Of a DNA stretch of 8,289 nucleotides, positions 5,162 through 8,289 are shown one piece after another (the stretch's first letter is position 1; every line of letters begins with the position of its first letter). The stretch spans positions 1 through 8,289 of the forward strand of contig URQO01000071.1 of assembly GCA_900550135.1 (NCBI GenBank). The letters run 5' to 3'. Below the pieces are notes generated by a model. The model saw only the letters and a list, made by a program, of their open reading frames with translations. It was not told the origin of the DNA and searched no databases. Made by a program: the position numbers and the translations under genes. This DNA is from an uncultured Eubacterium sp. Lineage in GTDB: Bacteria > Bacillota > Clostridia > Lachnospirales > Lachnospiraceae.

Positions 5162-5947
5162 TTATCCCTGACTGTAACGTGTCAAAAACTGTTTTGTACG
5201 TTCTTCTTTTGGATTGTTGATAACTTCCTTGGCATTACCCTGTTCAACTATGATACCCTGATCCATAAACACTACAGTATCTGCAACATCTCTGGCAAAT
5301 TCCATTTCATGAGTTACAATAATCATTGTTGTCTTTTCCTCTGCAAGGCCTTTTATAACCTTTAACACCTCACCTGTTAATTCAGGATCAAGTGCTGATG
5401 TCGGCTCATCAAAGCAGAGAATGTCCGGTTGAAGAGCCAGTGCTCTTGCAATTGCCACACGCTGTTGTTGTCCACCTGATAACTGATGTGGGTAGTGATC
5501 CATTCTGTCAGCCAGTCCCATTTTATCAAGTAATTCCATGCCATGTTTGTTTATTCTATCTAAAATTTCTTTTTTGTTTTTTGAAAACTCTTCTGTCTTT
5601 TGGGCTAACAGTTTTTCAGCCAAAGTTACATTTTCAAGTGCTGTGTACTGTGGAAAAAGATTGAATGACTGGAACACCATTCCAAAATGAAGTCTTTTTT
5701 CTCTTAACTCCCTGTCGCTCTTGCCTTTACTTTGTGCTGCATCAAACAACAACTCGCCATTTACAAGAATCTGTCCCTTATTTGGAGTTTCAAGGAAATT
5801 AAGACATCTTAATAATGTTGTTTTTCCTGAACCTGATGAACCTATAATAGCTAATGTCTGACCTTGTTCCAGTTCGAAACTTATGTTTTTTAAAACATCG
5901 GTGCTACCAAAATGTTTTTCTATGTTTTTTACTTCCAATACTGCCAT
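5162..5947 (-). CDS. Polar amino-acid ABC transporter, ATP-binding protein (GlnQ/ArtM type)
   Basis: Cytoplasmic ATPase that powers amino-acid uptake with the permease encoded just upstream. The 261 residues carry the full set of ABC motifs: Walker A GSSGSGKTT (36-44), Q-loop Gln93 in VFQSFNLFPQYT, signature LSGGQQQR (156-163), Walker B ILCFDEP (176-182), D-loop SALD, and switch His213 in IVTHEMEFA. The helical part has two inserts, at about 70-87 and 116-137, compared with compact GlnQ proteins. An AGGAGG site lies 8 nt before the ATG at 5947; the gap to the permease gene is 13 bp. It is the last gene of a three-gene operon with a terminator downstream. The family is clear; the substrate (glutamine, arginine, cystine or other) cannot be read from the sequence, so no symbol is given. 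Confidence 0.95.
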   Translation of the reverse strand: MAVLEVKNIEKHFGSTDVLKNISFELEQGQTLAIIGSSGSGKTTLLRCLNFLETPNKGQILVNGELLFDAAQSKGKSDRELREKRLHFGMVFQSFNLFPQYTALENVTLAEKLLAQKTEEFSKNKKEILDRINKHGMELLDKMGLADRMDHYPHQLSGGQQQRVAIARALALQPDILCFDEPTSALDPELTGEVLKVIKGLAEEKTTMIIVTHEMEFARDVADTVVFMDQGIIVEQGNAKEVINNPKEERTKQFLTRYSQG

Positions 5948-5960
5948 TTCTTCGCACCTC

Positions 5961-6614
5961 CTATTTAAAATAATCTAATTTCTTTTCTATGTAGTTAAAT
6001 AAAATTGTAAGGATTCCTACAAATATTAAATAAAATACACCAGTGTAGAACAATGGCCAGATAATACCTTCAGATTTCATAAAGTTTTCACCCATTACAG
6101 TAAGTTCCTGTACAGAAATGATTCTTGCCAATGATGTATCTTTTACCAATGTAATAATTTCATTTGACATTGGGGGCACTACTCTTTTTACCATCTGAAG
6201 CAATGTGATTTTAAAGAAAATCTGAGTTTTAGTCATTCCTAAAACTTCTCCTGCTTCTCTTTGACCTGCCGGTACACCTTCGATTCCACCTCTGAATATA
6301 ACAGAGAAATAACATGCGTAGTTAATACTAAATGCCACAACTGTAGCCACAACTCTACTCCATGCATCTCCGTCCCAAAGATAATATCCCATCAGTCCCG
6401 GACCATAAAATATAATTATAATCTGAAGCATCAATGGTGTTCCACGAATAATCCACACAAATACATTTACTAAATATTTTAGTGGTTTAAATCTGCTCAT
6501 GGAGCCAAAAGCTATAATCAATCCAAGTGGTAATGAAAACAGTAATGTGAGCAAAAATATTTCTACTGATATTCCAAGACCACTTAACAGTTCTTCTGTA
6601 ACGCTTAAAAACAT
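5961..6614 (-). CDS. Polar amino-acid ABC transporter, permease protein (HisM/GlnP type)
   Basis: Inner-membrane subunit of the uptake system. The 217 residues hold about five membrane segments (roughly 14-37, 48-70, 86-108, 145-170 and 184-206). The family signatures are present: RGTPLMLQIIIIFYGPG (57-73), the RGGIEGVPAGQREAG run and the EAA loop EAGEVLGMTKTQIFFKI (120-136) that contacts the ATPase, followed by PPMSNEIITLVKDTSL. A single permease gene implies a homodimer. The ATG at 6614 has AGGAGA 8 nt upstream. A strong hairpin in the 91-bp gap separates it from the binding-protein gene. Confidence 0.95.
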   Translation of the reverse strand: MFLSVTEELLSGLGISVEIFLLTLLFSLPLGLIIAFGSMSRFKPLKYLVNVFVWIIRGTPLMLQIIIIFYGPGLMGYYLWDGDAWSRVVATVVAFSINYACYFSVIFRGGIEGVPAGQREAGEVLGMTKTQIFFKITLLQMVKRVVPPMSNEIITLVKDTSLARIISVQELTVMGENFMKSEGIIWPLFYTGVFYLIFVGILTILFNYIEKKLDYFK

Positions 6615-6640
6615 ATAAATGTCTCCTTAACCTTTTAGTC

Positions 6641-6680
6641 TATTAAAGCAGAGAGTAGCTCATTACTCTCTGCTTAATAG
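6641..6680 (-). ncRNA. Intercistronic stem-loop between binding-protein and permease genes
   Basis: Reading inward, CTATTAA and GCAGAGAGTA pair with TACTCTCTGC and TTAATAG; the 12-bp AAGCAGAGAGTA/TACTCTCTGCTT core (6646-6657 with 6664-6675) is perfect, with a 6-nt loop and one extra A in the outer stem. On the minus strand no T-run follows, so it is a poor terminator. In ABC operons such hairpins often protect the upstream binding-protein mRNA from 3' decay and lower expression of downstream genes; that role is inferred here. Confidence 0.7.
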
Positions 6681-6705
6681 TTATATTTTAATTAATTGTA
6701 ATCTG

Positions 6706-7509
6706 TTATTTTGACTTAACAACTACTACCTGTGCATTATTGCAGTATGCATTTGTGCATTCCATAGAATTTTTAACTTCATTTGTCAATGTCATACCGT
6801 TCCATACAACGTCAATTTTCTTTGAATCAAGTTCCATTGTTTTTGTATCCCAGTTGATTACAACAAACTTAACTTTAACTCCTAATTTCTTTGCAAGAGC
6901 CTTTGCCAAATCTGCATCAAAGCCGATCCAGTTACCATCTTTATCTTTGTAATCCATTGGTTCAAATTCTGTAATGCCAACAACTAATGTACCTTTATTT
7001 TTGATGTACTTAACATCTTCACCTTCAACATATTCACCGGCTTTTTTCTGTTCTACTAATGTATCACTGACTTTGTATGTATCTGCTGTCTTTTTCATTT
7101 CGCCTGATGCATATATTTCACTGAAGAAGTTGTTAATGTATGCTGCAAGGTCTGAACCTTTTCTACAACCAACACCGTATTCTTCTGTTGTTAACTTGTC
7201 TGTATATTTCATATCAGGATAGCTTGTTCCTTCACCAATCATGGCACCTGCCATTAGTAAGTCAATAATAGCTGCATCAGATGTACCTGAGTTTACTTCC
7301 ATTAATGCCTTTGCCTGTGACTGAACAGGATTTGTGTTCCACTTATTATCCTTTGCAGCCTGTTCTCCGGCTGATCCCTGTTCTACTGCATATACCATGC
7401 TTGCTGCATCCTTTGTTTCACTTGCATCTTTTTTCTTGCTACCACAACCTGCAAGACAAAGTGATGCTACCATTGCTACTGATAATAATAATGCAATTTT
7501 TTTCTTCAT
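6706..7509 (-). CDS. Amino-acid-binding lipoprotein of ABC transporter, circularly permuted family-3 fold
   Basis: Extracellular lipoprotein that captures the substrate for the permease/ATPase encoded downstream. Residues 1-21 form a lipoprotein signal with lipobox LAGC and Cys22, followed by a Lys/Ser/Asp linker. The order of the domain is unusual. Residues 38-154 (MVYAVEQGSAGEQAAKD ... SGTSDAAIIDLLMAGAMIGE ... YGVGCRKGSDLAAYINNFF ... GEMKKTADTYKVSDTLVEQ) are what normally forms the second half of a family-3 binding protein. Residues 173-267 (GTLVVGITEFEPMDYKDKDG ... GFDADLAKALAKKLGV ... WNGMTLTNEV ... NAYCNNAQVVVVKSK) are what normally starts the mature protein. A linker of about 18 residues (155-172) joins old C-terminus to old N-terminus. 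Total length is normal, so nothing large is missing except the short hinge segment at the cut. Asp78 fits the amino-group ligand; the usual carboxylate-binding Arg position is Val245. AAGGAG lies 7 nt before the ATG. Confidence 0.9.
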   Translation of the reverse strand: MKKKIALLLSVAMVASLCLAGCGSKKKDASETKDAASMVYAVEQGSAGEQAAKDNKWNTNPVQSQAKALMEVNSGTSDAAIIDLLMAGAMIGEGTSYPDMKYTDKLTTEEYGVGCRKGSDLAAYINNFFSEIYASGEMKKTADTYKVSDTLVEQKKAGEYVEGEDVKYIKNKGTLVVGITEFEPMDYKDKDGNWIGFDADLAKALAKKLGVKVKFVVINWDTKTMELDSKKIDVVWNGMTLTNEVKNSMECTNAYCNNAQVVVVKSK

Positions 7510-7577
7510 AATGATTCTCCTTCAATTTTCTTTTTGCTTTTGCCATGCGCTTTCACATTTTCGTGTGTTAGTGCTTT

Positions 7578-7597
7578 ACTACGCTAAAATATACCAT
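7578..7597 (-). promoter_or_regulatory. Promoter-overlapping motif shared with the thyA upstream region
   Basis: ACTACGCTAAAATATACCAT (plus strand) matches ACTACGTTAAAGTATAGCAT at 4562-4581 in 17 of 20 positions. Both place the same partly palindromic TAC-TAA core immediately downstream of an extended -10 on the minus strand. This may be an operator at the transcription start. It does not resemble CodY, TnrA or ArgR boxes as I know them. Confidence 0.4.
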
Positions 7598-7616
7598 AGA
7601 AAAATCACTATGTCAA
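7588..7616 (-). promoter_or_regulatory. Sigma-A promoter of the ABC transporter operon
   Basis: Minus strand: perfect TTGACA (7611-7616), 17 nt, then TATATT (7588-7593) preceded by TGG, an extended -10. Predicted start near 7581, giving a leader of about 70 nt before the binding-protein ATG. The -10 box and start point overlap the 20-bp motif at 7578-7597 shared with the thyA upstream repeats, so a common regulator is possible. The promoter begins 18 bp past the hflX stop and no hflX terminator is visible, so some read-through is likely. Confidence 0.88.
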
Positions 7617-7633
7617 ATAGATTTCTAATGTAT

Positions 7634-8239
7634 TTAAAGTTTGTTTACAAGATTTACCGGAACATATGCTTTTACATATATACCATCTTCCTTATATTCT
7701 TCGCTAATCAACTGGCCGTATTTTCTAATAAGTCCCACATTTCCTGCCTTATCATAAGAAAATACCTTGTTAATCATAACACGCATAGACTTTAAAACTT
7801 CTTCTATTGCATTATTTATTTCATCTAATCCAACACCTTTTTTAATGGCTGCATTTACTGTATAGTCAGCTCGCATGTCTCTTAATATTGGTTTATTTTC
7901 AAGTTTGTCCTGCTTGTTAAAAACTGTAATTATAATTTTTTCTTTTACCTGAAGATTTTCCAATGTTTCATATACTGCATGAATATTTTTGTCCATGGCC
8001 GGATTTGAAGCATCAACTACATGGATAATAATGTCAGAATATTTTGCCTCTTCCAATGTACTTCTAAATGCATCTATCAGGTGATGCGGCAACTTTCTGA
8101 TAAATCCAACTGTATCTGTTAAAAGAACTTCCTGTCCGTCAGGCAGTTTATAATTTCTTGTTGTTGGATCAAGAGTTGCAAACAACTTGTCCTCTTCTAG
8201 TACACTTGCATCTGTTAATGTGTTAAGAAGTGTGGACTT
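7634..8239 (-). CDS. hflX: GTPase HflX, C-terminal fragment
   Basis: Ribosome-associated GTPase that splits or rescues stalled 70S ribosomes under stress. The frame is open from 8239, where it begins inside the P-loop (KST of GKST), so the N-terminal HflX domain and the first part of G1 are missing: about 201 of some 410-430 residues remain. Seen here: KSTLLNTLTDASVLEEDKLF, the HflX-typical FATLDPTTR switch I (G2), DTVGFIRKLPHHLIDAFRSTLEE (G3 at fragment residues 42-45), VDASNP, FNKQDKL (G4, NKQD 108-111), and a G5 region reading NAAIKKGVGLDEI instead of the commoner SA. The C-terminus ends KAYVPVNLVNKL. The truncation is artificial: the next bases are sequencing adapter. No terminator follows, and the transporter promoter starts 18 bp on. 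Confidence 0.95.
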   Translation of the reverse strand, partial: KSTLLNTLTDASVLEEDKLFATLDPTTRNYKLPDGQEVLLTDTVGFIRKLPHHLIDAFRSTLEEAKYSDIIIHVVDASNPAMDKNIHAVYETLENLQVKEKIIITVFNKQDKLENKPILRDMRADYTVNAAIKKGVGLDEINNAIEEVLKSMRVMINKVFSYDKAGNVGLIRKYGQLISEEYKEDGIYVKAYVPVNLVNKL

Positions 8240-8289
8240 AGATCGGAAGAGCGTCGTGTAGGGAAAGAGTGTAGATCTCGGTGGTCGCC
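8240..8289 (+). other. Illumina TruSeq adapter contamination at the contig end
   Basis: From 8240 the sequence begins AGATCGGAAGAGCGTCGTGT and continues through all 50 remaining bases as the reverse complement of the Illumina universal adapter, as I know it. It cuts hflX within its P-loop codons and is far more G+C-rich than the rest. These bases are not genomic; base 8240 itself could be shared by chance. Confidence 0.98.

Noticed and set aside
6706..7509. Binding protein as a truncated or frameshifted ordinary family-3 protein
   Set aside because: Both halves are present once each, in one open frame with a fitting linker and normal total length, which fits permutation rather than truncation.
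7334..7795. 153-codon plus-strand reading frame
   Set aside because: It is antisense to the binding-protein signal region, the operon promoter and the hflX end, all strongly supported on the minus strand; no ribosome binding site.
7634..8185. HflX starting at a TTG (8185)
   Set aside because: The frame continues upstream with KSTLLNTLTDASVLEEDK, which is conserved HflX GTPase sequence, so the TTG is an internal Leu codon and the gene is cut by adapter at 8240.

Overview
The window suggests a low-GC, spore-forming member of the Clostridia, probably Lachnospiraceae. The codon and base use are AT-rich, the ribosome binding sites are AGGAG-type, ThyA is of the Bacillus/Clostridia type, a SpoIID-like protein sits behind what looks like a sigma-E promoter, and the polar amino-acid ABC transporter resembles those of gut Lachnospiraceae. 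No rRNA or tRNA is present, so the assignment rests on protein character only. Every convincing gene lies on the minus strand, so transcription runs from high to low coordinates.

Layout, low to high coordinates: the 5' end of carA with a clear sigma-A promoter (1-403); a 218-residue membrane-anchored Ig-like/SH3-like protein with its own promoter and terminator (448-1200); a 429-residue SpoIID-like, peptidoglycan-binding protein with a sigma-E-type promoter (1204-2535); the debris of a small secreted-protein gene (2535-2770); folA and its terminator (2785-3332); a 200-bp branched inverted-repeat element (3379-3578); thyA (3578-4423); a 738-bp gene-poor stretch holding promoter-like repeats, a gene remnant, an 85-bp tandem palindromic repeat, a terminator and a fragment related to the thyA-folA element (4424-5161); a three-gene amino-acid ABC transporter operon (5162-7509) with a strong promoter at 7588-7616; and the C-terminal part of hflX (7634-8239). 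The last 50 bases (8240-8289) are Illumina adapter, not genome.

Functionally, thyA and folA form the dTMP/folate pair: ThyA oxidises methylene-tetrahydrofolate to dihydrofolate and FolA reduces it back. CarA feeds pyrimidine and arginine synthesis. The transporter operon encodes, in transcription order, a lipoprotein binding protein, a permease and an ATPase.

The most unusual item is the binding protein at 6706-7509. Its sequence is circularly permuted relative to the standard family-3 solute-binding protein: the segment that normally forms the second half comes directly after the lipoprotein signal, and the segment that normally begins the mature protein comes last. The next most interesting items are the branched inverted-repeat element, the 85-bp palindromic tandem array, and a 20-bp promoter-overlapping motif shared by the thyA upstream region and the transporter promoter.
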